Assembly: GCA_004194705.1 (NCBI GenBank)
Contig: SADC01001334.1
Coordinates: 310,001-374,000 of the forward strand
Reading direction: 5' to 3'
Origin: Ditylenchus dipsaci
Lineage: Eukaryota > Nematoda > Chromadorea > Rhabditida > Anguinidae
Length of the DNA stretch: 64,000 nt
A program made the translations under genes and the position numbers. Position 1 is the stretch's first letter, and each line of letters starts with the position of its first letter. Below are positions 63,001 through 64,000 of the stretch, piece after piece. The notes below the pieces were generated by a model, which saw nothing but the letters and a program-made list of their open reading frames with translations, ran no database searches and was not told where the DNA came from.

Positions 63001-63690
63001 TTTTTCACCATTTTAAAGATAGTGAACAGGTCTATCTAATGATGCTAAGTTTTGAGATATAGGCTTCTTATGCAAAAGTTCTGAATTCTGAAAGAACGAA
63101 GGTTGACAAAGAAGTCGTCATTCAAGCTTATTTTTAAAATGTTTTTATGCAAAAATTATTAGATATTATTAGATAGTTCTGTTTACTATCTTTAAAATGG
63201 TGTAAAATACTTGTGTGACTTCATTAAAAACTTGAGTAATCTGCTCAAGTTTGTAACAACTTCCTAAATTTGGGTGTCCTGGAGTAGGTAACTTCAGAGG
63301 TTTGTAACACAAAAGAAGCAAAATGAGCAGCGCTATCGTGTTCAGTATATCCTAAATAGGGTATAAATGCAATAATCTGACATACTCAAAAGTCGCTATC
63401 GGCATGCATAGGTTCAATTTTACAGAAAATTACTTATAAGTCATTGTGTAGTTGAGTAACAGGGCTGCAAAATGAGATCTCTTGGAGCTACATATAATTA
63501 AAAATTTTGTGATAAAAAAATGAGAAGATCTTTACTTGGATCAGAGTGTTGATCTAACTGCAAATCTACTTATTTTTATCACAAAGTTTTTAAATTATAT
63601 ATGGCCCACAAAAGGATCACTTTACAGCCTTGTAGCTGAGCTCAACAAAGACTTTTACAAAAAAAAATTTAACGGAAAAAGCATTATGTC
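62998..63690. repeat. Two palindromic MITE-like units
   Basis: TTCACCATTTTAAAGATAGT (63005) faces ACTATCTTTAAAATGGTG (63185). GAGTAACAGGGCTGCAAAAT, then AATTAAAAATTTTGTGATAA (63453 onward), faces TTATCACAAAGTTTTTAAAT and TTTACAGCCTTGTAGCTGAG. Ends and TSDs not resolved. Confidence 0.6.
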
Positions 63691-63901
63691 CATTTCACGA
63701 TAAAGAGGCATGAAAAAAATGCTCACTCACTAGGGATATGATCATACTTTTAAATGGATATGATCCAAACCACAGGCTGGACCAAGGCGGAATCTAAGGT
63801 TTTGTATTTCGGGCATCACACACCAAGAATATCCACCAAGTTCTGCGTCAAATCAAATTCGAAATTGGATTCGTTAAAAATTTCGACATTTCTTAAGTTT
63901 A

Positions 63902-64000
63902 CAGTGGAGTCACGGTATAAAAGAACCGAATCCGCCCAAACTTCGAGCTAACTCCTGTAAATAGACCTATATTGATCGATTTTAAATCGATATTTGGTAT
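63902..64000 (+). mobile_element. pogo-type MITE left end, cut by window edge
   Basis: TA then CAGTGGAGTCACGGTATAAA resembles the termini at 46998 and 49400. The other end would lie beyond the window. Confidence 0.4.

Overview
This window is nuclear DNA of a small-genome animal. The evidence is spliceosomal introns (mostly about 40-300 nt, GT...AG), AATAAA signals close behind stop codons, tRNA-derived SINE pieces, and metazoan-type genes: an mRNA capping enzyme with fused triphosphatase and guanylyltransferase, an Atg1/ULK-like kinase, a chymotrypsin-fold protease and an N-myristoylation-type protein. The bases alone do not fix the phylum; an invertebrate is the safest reading. No prokaryotic operon, CRISPR array, rRNA or intact tRNA was seen.

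Genes. Left end: two exons of an unidentified minus-strand gene. 8.1-10.8 kb (-): a five-exon, 245-residue protein starting MGNC. 23.8-26.6 kb (+): a five-exon kinase. 32.2-32.5 kb (-): a possible 60-residue two-exon ORF. 34.5-37.1 kb (-): an unidentified gene of at least six exons. 37.2-39.3 kb (-): a serine protease with one catalytic and one apparently dead domain, lying about 120 bp upstream of the previous gene in the same orientation. 44.7-56 kb (-): a long gene whose exon phases chain together and which reaches a P-loop-like exon resembling small (RGK-like) GTPases. 45.2-48.05 kb (+): the capping enzyme, 11 exons, nested in an intron of that gene on the opposite strand.

The rest is almost entirely mobile DNA, much of it with target-site duplications (TSDs) still readable. 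There are two hAT elements with recognisable transposases (28.69-31.23 and 41.05-44.18 kb) and at least six short hAT-type elements with 8-bp TSDs. A group with 9-bp TSDs is Mutator-like. A Merlin-like element keeps its transposase N-terminus and an 8-bp TSD. Several Tc1/mariner/pogo MITEs duplicate TA. Large foldback elements are built from very long inverted arms. Elements are nested up to three deep (11.0-12.3 kb), sit inside introns, and in one case sit inside an exon (53.87-54.74 kb).

The most unusual signal is a compact multi-hairpin repeat seen in at least seven full or partial copies (2.3, 6.0, 18.1, 36.0, 49.6, 50.2 and 55.5 kb), with an eighth possible fragment at 32.8 kb. It has a 16-24 bp GC-rich stem, a TTCG-capped stem, a third stem and splice-donor-like motifs in both arms. 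Changes between copies preserve pairing, as expected of a structured RNA, and the repeat is carried by foldback elements. Single-base frame breaks, mostly in homopolymers, recur in otherwise well-conserved genes, which suggests residual assembly errors rather than wholesale gene death.
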